A stretch of DNA of 64,000 bases from Chitinophaga silvisoli (GCF_003412465.1 NZ_QTJV01000001.1:868001-932000), one strand, 5' to 3'; positions 8,692-17,650 are shown, numbered from the stretch's first letter. Notes: generated by a model not told the origin, from the letters alone. Numbers and translations: made by a program.

Positions 8692-9609
8692 ATGAAACTG
8701 TTTTTTTTGATTCCACTCTGCCTGCTGGGATATCTGCACCTGGCAGCACAGACCATATCTAAAGAGGAACTGATTTTATTAACGGCCGACTGGAAAGGTG
8801 AACGCTTTCCGGACGGCCGGCCCCGTATTCCGGATGCGGTGATTACACAGGCGAAAGAAGTAGGCCTGGATGATGTATGGACTATATTGGAAGGGGAAGG
8901 CTATCATTGCCAGTTCGAAGGAGGGTTTAAGATGATTCATCCGGATAGTGTGATTGCAGGGAGGGCTGTGACGGCAATGTTTATTCCTGCGAGACCCGAC
9001 GTAGAGCAGCACCTGAAGGAACGCGGGCAGCAGAAAGGCTGGAAGGGAAATACCAATTCATGGCCGATACAGCAACTGACAAAAGGAGATGTATATGTGG
9101 CGGATGGCTTTGGAAAAATTGCCGATGGTACCCTCATTGGTTCTACGCTGGGTAATGCTATCTTTGCCCGCACAGGGAATGGTGTAGTCTTCAATGCATC
9201 GGCGCGCGACCTGGAAGGGCTGGAAGAAATACCCGGCTTTAATGCACTGGTAAGAGACTGGGATCCGTCGTTTTTAAAAAATGTCATGTTGTCCGGTATG
9301 AATGTACCGATTCGTATGGGGAAAGCGGTAGTGCTGCCCGGTGACCTGGTATTGACTTCCAAAGAAGGTGTCATCTTTGTACCGGCACACCTGGCAGAAA
9401 AAGTAATAGGTATTGCAGCATTTATACAAGTGAAAGATGCATTTAGTTTTGAGATGCTGAAGGCGGGAAAATATACGCCCGGTGAACTGGATAACAACTG
9501 GACAGATGCAATCAGGCAGGCTTTCCTGGATTGGCAGCACAAGCAGGTAGGTAAGTTACCTATGACCAGACAGGAGCTGGACAAAATGTTAGAAAAACGC
9601 ACATGGTAA
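8692..9609 (+). CDS. Exported RraA-family protein (2-oxo acid aldolase/decarboxylase-like)
   Basis: The C-terminal two thirds match the RraA / 4-hydroxy-4-methyl-2-oxoglutarate aldolase fold: GSTLGNAIF near residue 150, the Arg-Asp pair at 172-173 (NASARDLEGL), and GDLVLTSKEGVIFVP near 217-231. RraA-fold enzymes cleave or decarboxylate 2-oxo acids with a divalent metal; others bind RNase E, which is implausible here because residues 1-20 form a Sec signal peptide. At 305 residues it is longer than classic RraA (about 160-230). It is tightly linked to the amidohydrolase (3-base gap) and to the transporter gene (16-base gap). I infer an aldolase or decarboxylase step acting after the PLP and RidA steps. 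Confidence 0.85.
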   Translation: MKLFFLIPLCLLGYLHLAAQTISKEELILLTADWKGERFPDGRPRIPDAVITQAKEVGLDDVWTILEGEGYHCQFEGGFKMIHPDSVIAGRAVTAMFIPARPDVEQHLKERGQQKGWKGNTNSWPIQQLTKGDVYVADGFGKIADGTLIGSTLGNAIFARTGNGVVFNASARDLEGLEEIPGFNALVRDWDPSFLKNVMLSGMNVPIRMGKAVVLPGDLVLTSKEGVIFVPAHLAEKVIGIAAFIQVKDAFSFEMLKAGKYTPGELDNNWTDAIRQAFLDWQHKQVGKLPMTRQELDKMLEKRTW

Positions 9610-9625
9610 AAATAAATATCCACTT

Positions 9626-10627
9626 ATGAATCATCTGGGCCCTTATATTATTGGTTTTTGGATCCTGTTGGCAATATTATTTTCCAGAAAACCACAGACC
9701 CGCGGTTATGTATACACGTTAATGATTTTTGCCGCTGTAACAACTTCGCTATACTATCCGCAATATTTTACCCACATTGGGGATTATGACCTGGCAAAGC
9801 TGATTACTCCATTATTACAGATCATCATGTTTGGTATGGGAACAGCGATGAGTCTGGGAGATTTTTATGGTGTGATCAAAATGCCGATGGGGGTATTGAC
9901 GGGAGTACTCTGTCATTTTACGATTATGCCTTTCATTGGCTGGGGGCTTGCGCATTTGTTTGGATTTCCGCCTGAGATAGCTGCGGGCGTGGTATTGGTT
10001 GGCACTGTGCCTTGTGGGATGGCTTCCAATGTGATCTCTTACCTGGCGAAGGCGAACATAGCATTGTCTGTGACGCTGACTGCTATTTCAACAATGCTGG
10101 CACCTTTTGTAACGCCTTTGCTCATGCGTTGGTTAGCAGGTAGTTATATCGATATCAGTGTGACGCATATGATGTGGGATATTTTTAAGCTGGTGATCCT
10201 GCCGGTGGCAGCGGGTTTGATCTTTAATCATTTCCTGAGTGGGAGGGCGAAATGGCTGGACGATATTATGCCGAAGATCTCTATGACAGCCATTGGGCTG
10301 ATCATTGTGATCATTACTGCACATGGGAGGGATAGCCTGCTGGACGTGGGATTGTTGCTCATATTGAGTTCGCTTATTCATAATTTATCGGGGTATGGAC
10401 TGGGATATTGGTTATGTAGGCTGATCAGGATGAAAGAACAGGATTGCAGGACGATTGCGATAGAGGTGGGGATGCAGAATAGCGGGCTGGCATCGGCGAT
10501 CGCCAAGAGTATGGGCAAGATAGCGACGGTGGGGCTGGCACCTGCAGTGTTTGGTCCCCTGATGAATGTGACGGGGTCTTTGCTGGCAAGCTGGTGGCAC
10601 AGGCATCCGCCGGAGGAGCAGGCATGA
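9626..10627 (+). CDS. Bile acid:sodium symporter-family (BASS) transporter
   Basis: A 333-residue integral membrane protein with about nine to ten hydrophobic segments. The sequence LLQIIMFGMGTAMSLGDF and the GTVPCGMASNVISYLAKANIALSV region (conserved helix-breaking motif of the sodium site) are typical of BASS/ASBT-fold proteins. Bacterial members carry organic acids such as pyruvate, pantoate or other carboxylates as well as bile acids. As the last gene of the exported-enzyme cluster it is the probable inner-membrane importer of the carboxylate end product. A strong hairpin follows, ending the unit. Direction and substrate are inferred. Confidence 0.88.
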   Translation: MNHLGPYIIGFWILLAILFSRKPQTRGYVYTLMIFAAVTTSLYYPQYFTHIGDYDLAKLITPLLQIIMFGMGTAMSLGDFYGVIKMPMGVLTGVLCHFTIMPFIGWGLAHLFGFPPEIAAGVVLVGTVPCGMASNVISYLAKANIALSVTLTAISTMLAPFVTPLLMRWLAGSYIDISVTHMMWDIFKLVILPVAAGLIFNHFLSGRAKWLDDIMPKISMTAIGLIIVIITAHGRDSLLDVGLLLILSSLIHNLSGYGLGYWLCRLIRMKEQDCRTIAIEVGMQNSGLASAIAKSMGKIATVGLAPAVFGPLMNVTGSLLASWWHRHPPEEQA

Positions 10628-10966
10628 TTTTAAAAAAATAGCCCGGGAGTTAAATATTAGTCTGAAGAATAAATGAAAAATAAGGAAGAGATAACGTGGA
10701 GGAGCCGTACTACCGTAAGCAGTACGGCTCAAGTTTTATCATACAAGACACCTTTCGGCATCACGTGGTGGAATCTATAATAAAGACAAACGGGGAATGA
10801 GAGGCAAAAGATAATAACTAAAAGCGAAAAAAGTATGCCTTTAGGCGAAATTTTTATAAATAATCTCCAGTCATCTTTCTTTTGTCCTGTTAATTTGATA
10901 AATTAGAGACTAAGCAGGTCTCAAAAACGAGGCCGGAATCCACATTCATCAATCAAAACCACGTAT
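10628..10966. other. Intergenic region with terminator and leader, no gene seen
   Basis: The left part holds the hairpin that ends the transporter unit. The right part (about 10740-10966) is AT-rich and probably carries the promoter and leader of the Tat-lipoprotein gene; a TAATTTG stretch near 10890 is only a loose match to the Bacteroidota -7 element. No tRNA or small ORF with coding character was recognised. Confidence 0.5.
10702..10730 (+). terminator. Terminator of the exported-enzyme/transporter unit
   Basis: A perfect 10-base stem (10702-10711 with 10721-10730) with a 9-base loop lies 75 bases after the transporter stop and is followed by AAGTTTTA. The U tract is short, so efficiency is uncertain. 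Confidence 0.6.
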
Positions 10967-12004
10967 ATGACTTCTCCCTCTCATCGTCGGGAATTCCTTC
11001 GTCAAATGGCATTATACACAATGGGTGCCGGTATGGTTCCAGGTCTCCTTGCAGCTTGTAATAATGGTCAGTCAACAAAAGAATCAGATTCAAAGGATTC
11101 TACTGCCGCCACCAAAGCCGAAGCGCTGGGTACGGCCAGGTCCCTCTTCTTTAAAATCTCCCTGGCTGAATGGTCCTTTCACCGGGCATTATTTGCCAAC
11201 CAGATGAGCCATTTGGATTTTCCTGTAAAAGCAAAAAAGGATTTCGGAATAGAGGCAGTTGAATATGTTAACCAGTTTTTCAAAGATAAGGCGAATGACA
11301 AAGGTTACCTGGCTGATCTGAAAAAACGCTGTAGTGACAATGGTGTGAGGAGCGTTCTGATCATGTGTGATGGAGAAGGTGAGATGGGCGATCAGGATGC
11401 AAAGAAACGCCTCCAGGCAGTAGAGAATCATTACAAGTGGGTAGAGGCCGCAGAATACCTGGGTTGTCACGCCATCCGTGTAAACGCTGCCGGTGAAGGG
11501 AAGCCGGAGGAGGTAGCCAAAAGGGTGGTAGAATCCCTGACTAAATTATCAGAATTCGCAAGTACGCACAATATCAATGTCATCGTAGAAAACCATGGCG
11601 GCATTTCCTCTAATGGTAAGTGGCTGTCTGGTGTCATGAAAACCATCAACCGCTCTAACTGCGGTACCCTCCCTGACTTTGGCAATTTCTGCCTGAACAG
11701 AACCAAACCCGAAGCGAACACGCCTGAGGCCTGGGCAAAAACAAAATGCCTGGAAGAGTATGATCGCTATGAGGGAGTAACCGAACTAATGCCCTTTGCA
11801 AAAGGCGTGAGTGCCAAGACCTATGATTTCGATGCAAATGGCAACTGCGTAGAAACAGACTATCATAAAATGCTGAAGATCGTGAAAGAGGCCGGTTATA
11901 CAGGTCATATCGGTATAGAGTTCGAGGGCAACCAATTGTCCGAAGACGAGGGAGTGAAAAAAACATTAGCACTCCTGAAGAAAGTGGGAGAGGAACTTAG
12001 CTAA
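10967..12004 (+). CDS. Tat-exported lipoprotein of the sugar phosphate isomerase/epimerase (hydroxypyruvate isomerase-like) family
   Basis: The N-terminus combines a twin-arginine motif (HRREFLRQM) with a lipobox (GLLAAC, cysteine at about residue 31), so the product is likely a Tat-exported lipoprotein. The mature region is an AP-endonuclease-2 type TIM barrel: IEAVEYVNQFF, CHAIRVNAAG, INVIVENHGG, GTLPDFGNFCL and HIGIEFEGNQL carry the acidic and histidine residues used to hold a divalent metal. Members isomerise or epimerise sugars and hydroxy-oxo acids. It lies 339 bases after the transporter gene in the same direction and may be an accessory of that pathway or independent. The terminator hairpin overlaps its stop codon. 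Confidence 0.85.
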   Translation: MTSPSHRREFLRQMALYTMGAGMVPGLLAACNNGQSTKESDSKDSTAATKAEALGTARSLFFKISLAEWSFHRALFANQMSHLDFPVKAKKDFGIEAVEYVNQFFKDKANDKGYLADLKKRCSDNGVRSVLIMCDGEGEMGDQDAKKRLQAVENHYKWVEAAEYLGCHAIRVNAAGEGKPEEVAKRVVESLTKLSEFASTHNINVIVENHGGISSNGKWLSGVMKTINRSNCGTLPDFGNFCLNRTKPEANTPEAWAKTKCLEEYDRYEGVTELMPFAKGVSAKTYDFDANGNCVETDYHKMLKIVKEAGYTGHIGIEFEGNQLSEDEGVKKTLALLKKVGEELS

Positions 12005-12018
12005 GTTCCTCCCTTTTT
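11986..12018 (+). terminator. Terminator overlapping the stop codon of the isomerase-like gene
   Basis: A perfect 20-base palindrome (11991-12010), extended by GGGAG/CTCCC on the outside, is followed by TTTTTAC. The TAA stop at 12002-12004 lies inside the stem, so the hairpin is partly coding. Confidence 0.75.
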
Positions 12019-12144
12019 ACTTTTTCTTATCATTTATCCATTATATTTGGAATGATAATTTTATAATATCTTAGTAGTCGGTTTTTACCTCTCTCTTTCG
12101 TCCGCCGTTTAGCAGTTCATCCCGAAAATCTTTGTCAGCAACTT

Positions 12145-12152
12145 TAAGTTTG
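12145..12152 (+). promoter_or_regulatory. Bacteroidota -7 promoter element (TAAGTTTG)
   Basis: An exact match to TAnnTTTG lies 17 bases before the ATG at 12170. No good TTTG element is found at the usual distance upstream, so only the -7 part is supported. Confidence 0.5.
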
Positions 12153-12169
12153 TAGCACAACTTCCCTTA

Positions 12170-12667
12170 ATGGATAAGTTAATTTTATTCGGAGTCCTGG
12201 CAAGTACGATGTTTATCCTTGCCTTTTATATCGATAAGCTGATATCCTTCTTTGAGGATATAGGCGAAAATGAGGTGTTGGAAGTAGGTTATGGAACCTG
12301 TATCAAAGGAGGATTCCCTGTCGCATCAGCTTCTCCGGAAGCGCCGGAACTGTTGATTGGTATTCACAGGAATGTGGATAACCAGTACGTGTATCTCTAT
12401 CCCAATCCCAGGGACCCTTTTCTGGCAGGGTATTTTGTACAGGTTGTGGGCACACGCCTGCTGTACAAGATCGGGAACTATGGGGATGATGCTATTGTCA
12501 TAGGAATTCCTGAAAAGCTGCAGGGAAAGCAGTTTACCCTGCAATATGCCGCTTATGATACCATGGACCGGGTGAGTAATAAGATCACGGTAGTGGTTGA
12601 TGCGGTGGAGCTAACTGCGGATGATATGGCGGATACCTGGACGCTGGACTGGATGCAGGAGAACTGA
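12170..12667 (+). CDS. Hypothetical protein with N-terminal membrane segment
   Basis: A 165-residue protein I do not recognise. Residues 4-19 (LILFGVLASTMFILAF) form a single hydrophobic segment that could be an uncleaved anchor; the rest is soluble, acidic and beta-rich, with repeated aromatic strands (NQYVYLYPNPRDPFLAGYFVQVVG). A promoter-like TAAGTTTG lies just upstream and the gene stands alone between a terminator and a convergent MgtC-family gene. It has normal codon use for the window and is likely real. No catalytic motif is visible. Confidence 0.7.
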   Translation: MDKLILFGVLASTMFILAFYIDKLISFFEDIGENEVLEVGYGTCIKGGFPVASASPEAPELLIGIHRNVDNQYVYLYPNPRDPFLAGYFVQVVGTRLLYKIGNYGDDAIVIGIPEKLQGKQFTLQYAAYDTMDRVSNKITVVVDAVELTADDMADTWTLDWMQEN

Positions 12668-12772
12668 TCCTGGTTGCAGTTCAATGAAACAGGGCTCTTT
12701 TTGCATGTCCGATGCAGGAGGCTTGTGACACACCCGAATGAAAAGAAAACTCATACTCAGATCAATCCCTGT

Positions 12773-14050
12773 TTATAATTTCAAAAGCATTTCAGAAAGC
12801 TGGAAGGCCCTGTCAAGGATCACTAACACAATTCCTACGCCTATTACCACCATTAACTCAACTGTCATTTTTTTCACAACACCTTTATCCTGGATATTTT
12901 TCCAGACAATCGGCAGGTTGATTACCGCACTTGCCAGCGAAGATAAGATCGCGACATTCCCTGCCAGGGCAGGGCTGATCCTGTTATGCATAGCCATGGT
13001 AGCTGCTGCAGCTGTGGTACTGGCACTACTCACCAATCCCCCGAACACCCCGGTGGCAAGTAAACCATAGCTACCAAATACCCTTGTCAGTAAGGTGCCT
13101 CCTACCTGGATCATGATAAACAGTAAGCCAAACCACAACACTTTTGGCAATGAAATAGGAGAGGCAAGTTTTAAGGTACCTTCATCATCTGAGATTTTGG
13201 ATTCATGAAATTTTTCTCTCCAGATAAAAAGTCCTGCTATGATAGACATAGCCAGTAATGGAATCAGGGTAGAAGACAGGGAGGCCGGAGAAAACAAAGT
13301 AGCGATCACCAGGTTGCGGACAAACATGGCGATGGTAGTCAGCATACAAAGCGTCGTCATTTTGGAAGTCAGACCAGATGTCTGCACCCGCGAACTCACT
13401 TCAGCCACTGTAGCGCTACTGTTCACCAGGCCGCCAAATACAGCACCCAGGTACAATCCACTGGTACTGAAAACCCTTAGGCATACATAGTTGACAAAAC
13501 CGATTCCGGCTATGGCAATGACGCTGAGCCAGGCATCGCTGGGATTAAACAGTTCCCAGCGGTCAATATATTTATCCGGGAGTATAGGGTAGATGACAAA
13601 ACCAATCAGGCCCAGCAGGATGGCACTCCGGATTTCTGAAGGTAGCAGGCCACCGGCAAATTTATTCAGTTCTGATTTCCAGGCGAGCAGCATGGTCATT
13701 ACAATAGCCCCTGCCACCGGCGTGAAGATATGCCCCAGGCCTACCAGGACACCCAATACACAGTTGACGATGAGGGCAGCAGAGGTGGTGATTTCAACCT
13801 GTTTCTCTGCCAGCAGACTCCGGGCATTGATGGCAATCACCAGCAGGAATACGCCGATCATTGCAATCACTATAAACTGCTCGCTGATCACAGCACTCAG
13901 CATACCCAACAATGCAACGATAGAGAATGTACGAATGCCGGCCTCCTTTTGTGACCATTTTCGTTCCATTCCTACCAGCATTCCAATACCTATGGCTACT
14001 GCCATTTTCAATGCTATCGGGGTAGCATCCAGGTGCGCGATTTCATTCAT
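12773..14050 (-). CDS. MgtC/SapB-family membrane protein with DUF4010 domain
   Basis: A 425-residue polytopic protein. The N-terminal part (about 1-140) has the MgtC/SapB signature (KMAVAIGIGMLVGMERKW, RTFSIVALLGMLSAV), and the C-terminal part, from about residue 170, matches the DUF4010 segment with GxxG-rich helices (GAVFGGLVNSSATVAEVSSR and the repeated GVFGGLVSSASTTAAAATMA). About twelve hydrophobic segments are visible. The two VFGGLVxSxxTxA motifs suggest an internal duplication. MgtC domains are linked to magnesium-limited growth and envelope homeostasis, but the function of the long DUF4010 form is unknown. It is monocistronic and starts at an ATG at 14050. Confidence 0.88.
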   Translation of the reverse strand: MNEIAHLDATPIALKMAVAIGIGMLVGMERKWSQKEAGIRTFSIVALLGMLSAVISEQFIVIAMIGVFLLVIAINARSLLAEKQVEITTSAALIVNCVLGVLVGLGHIFTPVAGAIVMTMLLAWKSELNKFAGGLLPSEIRSAILLGLIGFVIYPILPDKYIDRWELFNPSDAWLSVIAIAGIGFVNYVCLRVFSTSGLYLGAVFGGLVNSSATVAEVSSRVQTSGLTSKMTTLCMLTTIAMFVRNLVIATLFSPASLSSTLIPLLAMSIIAGLFIWREKFHESKISDDEGTLKLASPISLPKVLWFGLLFIMIQVGGTLLTRVFGSYGLLATGVFGGLVSSASTTAAAATMAMHNRISPALAGNVAILSSLASAVINLPIVWKNIQDKGVVKKMTVELMVVIGVGIVLVILDRAFQLSEMLLKL

Positions 14051-14074
14051 GGGTTAAAAACCTTTTTTAATTGA

Positions 14075-14854
14075 CTAATTCACTTTTACCTTCACCCTAT
14101 CTCCCTTGAACTGATAAGTGAAACGCATTTTATCCCGGAGGGTATTTAATACCTGATCCAATGACTGATTTGGAAATTCTCCATTCACATTGCCCAGTTC
14201 AGACACATTGCCCTCTACATAAATCTCCGTACCATACCATTCTTCCAGTGTATGCATTGCATTCATAAAGGGTACATTGGCAAAACTCAGTTCCCCTTTC
14301 AGCCAGCGCTCCAGTTCTGCCGGCTGGTAAGTTTCCTTTTCCATCAGATCGATCTCTTTATTTGCCAGCACCATATTGCCAATACCCAGTGTTTCCGACT
14401 GGTTATCGGTAGTGGAATGGTAAGACTTGGCTGCCAGTACGGTGCCGCTGCCCAGGTAAGCAGTAGCTCCCTGTTGTACTTCGAAGCAGCGGATCCTGAA
14501 GGCAGCAGGAGCAGTATTGGTAATCGTGAGAATATTGGTCACCACCTTCAGGTTATGCCGTGTATTGAACCAGGCTTCCCCATCCAGCAGTAAAGTATGA
14601 GTCTGTGCATAATTGTCAGGCACCAGCACCGTCGATTTCCCGTTCAGCAGTACTTCAGTACTATCCGGCAAAGTAAAGCGTGTACGGGCTCCCTGTGTAC
14701 CGGTATGTGGTGTATAATTCACCTGCGGTTCCCTGAACGATGCCAGGGCAGGCTTCTTTCCCCCTTTAAAATACCACATGGCGGTTGTGGTGCCACATAA
14801 AATAACAACGATAATGATATACAGCCACTTGCTGGACTTTGTGTTTGAAGGCAC
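14075..14854 (-). CDS. Orphan FecR-domain membrane protein lacking the cytoplasmic anti-sigma region
   Basis: The product has one membrane segment near its N-terminus (WLYIIIVVILCGTTTAMWYF), a FecR beta domain (FTLPDSTEVLLNGKSTVLVP, then LLDGEAWFNTRHN) and the C-terminal STN-like domain (NVPFMNAMHTLEEWYGTEIYVEGN). The start is uncertain: I prefer GTG at 14854, giving 259 residues, because the frame upstream to TTG at 14950 reads as low-complexity FFFIFI. Either way it lacks the 70-90 residue cytoplasmic domain that binds ECF sigma factors, and no sigma gene or SusC gene is adjacent. It may be a degraded anti-sigma gene or a stand-alone periplasmic sensor. Confidence 0.75.
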   Translation of the reverse strand: MPSNTKSSKWLYIIIVVILCGTTTAMWYFKGGKKPALASFREPQVNYTPHTGTQGARTRFTLPDSTEVLLNGKSTVLVPDNYAQTHTLLLDGEAWFNTRHNLKVVTNILTITNTAPAAFRIRCFEVQQGATAYLGSGTVLAAKSYHSTTDNQSETLGIGNMVLANKEIDLMEKETYQPAELERWLKGELSFANVPFMNAMHTLEEWYGTEIYVEGNVSELGNVNGEFPNQSLDQVLNTLRDKMRFTYQFKGDRVKVKVN

Positions 14855-15015
14855 TGGGAATTTTGATTTTGTTGAAGGTATAAAAATAAAGAAAAAATTA
14901 TAGGGCGTATCCCCAATAGGATCAAATAAAAAATGATCCTTTATTGTCAATTTATTTAATTAAAACTTCACTTGATTTGATATTATCTAAACCTGACCAG
15001 GAGCAGGAAGCCCCC

Positions 15016-15049
15016 TTTGTTAATGATGTTGGGTGGCACCTTAACTTTG
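15016..15049 (+). promoter_or_regulatory. Promoter of the proline dehydrogenase gene
   Basis: TTTG at 15016-15019 and TAACTTTG at 15042-15049 match the Bacteroidota -33/-7 consensus with a 22-base spacer, slightly longer than usual. The -7 element ends six bases before the ATG at 15056, so the transcript would be leaderless or nearly so. Confidence 0.7.
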
Positions 15050-15055
15050 CGCCCC

Positions 15056-16234
15056 ATGGAAAAGCAGCAACCTTTGTCATTTGAGAATACCGCTATCGCC
15101 TTTGAATCCAGAACGGATAAAGCATTGAAAAAAGCTGATTTCCTGTTTAGTAACATTGGCAAGCCCTGGCTGGTAAAGCTGGGAGCAGCCCTTACGCCCT
15201 TAGCCTTTAAGATGCACCTGCCCATCAAGGGCCTGATTAAAACAACCATTTTCGACCAGTTCTGCGGCGGGGAAAACCTGGAAGAAGCGGCCCGTACCGC
15301 TGAAACGCTGGATAAATACCATGTAGGCGTAGCACTGGATTATGGTGTAGAAGCGATGGAAGGGGAGGAGAACTATGACCACGCGGTACCGGAATTCATC
15401 CGGGCCATCGAATATGCCGGTAACAAGGCCAGCATTCCATTCATTGCCATCAAGGTCACCGGCTTTGCCCGTATTTCCCTGCTGGAAAAAATGCATGCCG
15501 GCGAAACCCTCAGTGCTGAAGAAAAAGCGGAGTTCGACAGGGTGACTAAGCGGATCCAGACCATTGCTGCGACTGCTGCCAAATACAGCAAAGGGCTGCT
15601 GATTGATGCGGAAGAGAGCTGGCTCCAACAGCCGGTAGACGACCTGGCCGATATGCTGATGGCACAGTTCAACAAAGAAAACGTAATCATTTTCAATACT
15701 TTCCAGTTGTATCGTCACGATCGCCTGGAGTTTTTAAAAGCCTCTTTCCTGAAAGCACAGCAACAGGGCTACCTGCTGGGTGCTAAACTGGTAAGAGGGG
15801 CTTATATGGAAAAGGAGCGTAAACGCGCCGAAGAAATGGGATATCCATCCCCTATCCAACCAAACAAAGCAGCTACCGATGCTGATTACAACGCTGCGGT
15901 AGCATTCTGCATGCAACACCTCGATCAACTGGCTGTTTTCATTGGTACACACAATGAAGACAGTAGTATGCTGGGGGCCCGGCTGCTGGAACAACAAAAT
16001 CTGCCTCACCAACACCCACATGTCAGCTTCTCCCAATTATATGGAATGAGCGACAACATCACCTTTAACCTGGCACATGCTGGTTACCGTGTATCCAAGT
16101 ACCTGCCTTATGGACCTGTAAAGGATGTAATGCCCTACCTGATCCGCCGTGCACAGGAAAATACTTCCATCTCCGGACAAATGGGCCGTGAGTTGGGATT
16201 GCTGCGCAGGGAAATGAAAAGAAGGGGCTTGTAG
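15056..16234 (+). CDS. Proline dehydrogenase
   Basis: A monofunctional, 392-residue proline dehydrogenase that oxidises proline to pyrroline-5-carboxylate with FAD. Diagnostic segments are [63 protein letters not shown] and IGTHNEDSS, followed by the C-terminal [21 protein letters not shown] that contributes the substrate-binding arginines. I start at the ATG at 15056, preceded immediately by a promoter element; an upstream in-frame start at 15017 would lie inside that promoter. No pyrroline-5-carboxylate dehydrogenase is fused or adjacent, unlike bifunctional PutA. The next gene, thyA, has its own promoter. Confidence 0.93.
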   Translation: MEKQQPLSFENTAIAFESRTDKALKKADFLFSNIGKPWLVKLGAALTPLAFKMHLPIKGLIKTTIFDQFCGGENLEEAARTAETLDKYHVGVALDYGVEAMEGEENYDHAVPEFIRAIEYAGNKASIPFIAIKVTGFARISLLEKMHAGETLSAEEKAEFDRVTKRIQTIAATAAKYSKGLLIDAEESWLQQPVDDLADMLMAQFNKENVIIFNTFQLYRHDRLEFLKASFLKAQQQGYLLGAKLVRGAYMEKERKRAEEMGYPSPIQPNKAATDADYNAAVAFCMQHLDQLAVFIGTHNEDSSMLGARLLEQQNLPHQHPHVSFSQLYGMSDNITFNLAHAGYRVSKYLPYGPVKDVMPYLIRRAQENTSISGQMGRELGLLRREMKRRGL

Positions 16235-16254
16235 GGAGAAGGATCCTTTTTCCT

Positions 16255-16262
16255 TACTTTTG
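16255..16262 (+). promoter_or_regulatory. -7 promoter element of thyA (TACTTTTG)
   Basis: An exact TAnnTTTG match ends four bases before the thyA ATG at 16267. A CTTG at 16228-16231 could be a weak -33 element. The spacing predicts a leaderless transcript. Confidence 0.6.
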
Positions 16263-16266
16263 CGAA

Positions 16267-17061
16267 ATGGAACAATACCTCAACTTACTCCAACATATCC
16301 TGGACCAGGGGGCTGTAAAAACCGACCGTACTGGTACAGGCACTATCAGCTGCTTTGGAGCTCAGTTACGTTTTAATCTGCAGGAAGGCTTTCCACTGGT
16401 CACTACCAAGAAGCTGCACCTGAAATCCATTATTTACGAACTGCTCTGGTTCCTGAAGGGCGATACGAATATTAAATACCTGAAAGACAATGGCGTAAGG
16501 ATCTGGGATGAATGGGCCAACGAAAACGGCGATCTCGGTCCTGTATATGGTAAACAATGGCGTAGCTGGGAAACCAAAGACGGCAAAGTCATTGACCAGA
16601 TCGCGGATGCTATCAATACCATCAAAAAGAACCCTGACTCCCGCCGTATCATTGTAACAGCATGGAATCCAGCCGATCTGCCAGCGATGGCGCTCAGTCC
16701 CTGCCACTGCCTGTTCCAGTTTTATGTAGCAGATGGCCGCCTCAGTTGCCAGCTCTACCAGCGTAGTGCGGATGTGTTCCTGGGCGTACCTTTCAACATC
16801 GCTTCCTATGCGCTGCTCACCATGATGATCGCGCAGGTTTGTGACCTGGAACCGGGCGATTTTGTACATACATTTGGCGACGTACACCTGTACAGCAATC
16901 ATATAGAACAGGCAAAGCTGCAGCTGAGCCGTACTCCTTACCCACTGCCGCAGATGAAGATCAATCCTGAAAAGAAGGATATATTTTCCTTTGAGTATGA
17001 AGATTTCGAGCTGGTAAATTACCAGTTCCATCCGCATATCAAAGCGCCGGTAGCTGTCTAA
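16267..17061 (+). CDS. thyA: Thymidylate synthase
   Basis: A 264-residue protein, the same length as the E. coli enzyme, that methylates dUMP to dTMP using methylenetetrahydrofolate. The catalytic cysteine is at about residue 146 in [13 protein letters not shown]; the arginine cluster [13 protein letters not shown] and [20 protein letters not shown] bind dUMP. Conserved C-terminal residues end in APVAV. It is followed after 28 bases by folA, the usual pairing because thymidylate synthesis produces dihydrofolate. Confidence 0.98.
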   Translation: MEQYLNLLQHILDQGAVKTDRTGTGTISCFGAQLRFNLQEGFPLVTTKKLHLKSIIYELLWFLKGDTNIKYLKDNGVRIWDEWANENGDLGPVYGKQWRSWETKDGKVIDQIADAINTIKKNPDSRRIIVTAWNPADLPAMALSPCHCLFQFYVADGRLSCQLYQRSADVFLGVPFNIASYALLTMMIAQVCDLEPGDFVHTFGDVHLYSNHIEQAKLQLSRTPYPLPQMKINPEKKDIFSFEYEDFELVNYQFHPHIKAPVAV

Positions 17062-17089
17062 GTAATTCCTCTTAATTTAAAATTTCTGC

Positions 17090-17587
17090 ATGGTTTCTAT
17101 CATCGTTGCTGCATCTGAAAATAATGTAATCGGTATTCATAATCATCTGCCATGGCACCTGCCGGTGGATATGAAATATTTCAAGGATACGACAATGGGG
17201 AAACCAATTGTCATGGGTCGTAAATCATTTGAAGAGTTAGGGAAAGTGCTGCCAGGCAGACCTAATATCATGATCACCCGTCAGCCGGATTATACCAGTC
17301 CCGGATTGATTGTAGTTCCTTCCCTGGAAGCGGGTATCGAAAAGGCGAAGACCTTTGGTACGGAGGAAGTGTTTGTGACAGGAGGTGGGGAGATCTTCAA
17401 AATGGCTATTGAAAAGGAAATTGTGGATAGGATCTACCTGACCAGGGTGCATGCGGAAGTGGAAGGAGATACGTATTTTCCTGCTTTTGACCAGACAAAG
17501 TGGGAGAAGGTGAAGGATGAGAAGTATGAGAAAGATGAGCGACACAAGTACTCAATGAGTTTCCAGGTATGGGAATTTAAGAAATAA
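17090..17587 (+). CDS. folA: Dihydrofolate reductase
   Basis: A 165-residue protein that reduces dihydrofolate to tetrahydrofolate with NADPH. The N-terminal VSIIVAASENNVIGIHNHLPWHLPVDMKYFKDTT contains the Met20-loop region and the acidic residue pattern of the active site, with GKPIVMGRKSFEELG and the VFVTGGGEIFKMAI nucleotide-binding segment following. It is in an apparent two-gene unit with thyA and ends just before a strong bidirectional terminator. Confidence 0.97.
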   Translation: MVSIIVAASENNVIGIHNHLPWHLPVDMKYFKDTTMGKPIVMGRKSFEELGKVLPGRPNIMITRQPDYTSPGLIVVPSLEAGIEKAKTFGTEEVFVTGGGEIFKMAIEKEIVDRIYLTRVHAEVEGDTYFPAFDQTKWEKVKDEKYEKDERHKYSMSFQVWEFKK

Positions 17588-17607
17588 TAAGGCCCTTACG
17601 GCGTAAC

Positions 17608-17645
17608 AAAAAAGCGCTTGTACCATCGGTACAAGCGCTTTTTGT
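17608..17645. terminator. Bidirectional terminator between folA and dnaG
   Basis: A perfect stem of about 17 bases (17608-17624 with 17628-17644) with a 3-base loop has an A run on the left and a T run on the right. It can end both convergent genes. Confidence 0.9.
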
Positions 17646-17650
17646 TTTAA

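Noticed and set aside
8692..9609. Calling the exported RraA-fold protein a regulator of RNase E
   Set aside because: It has a signal peptide and a catabolic neighbourhood, so an enzyme role is more likely.
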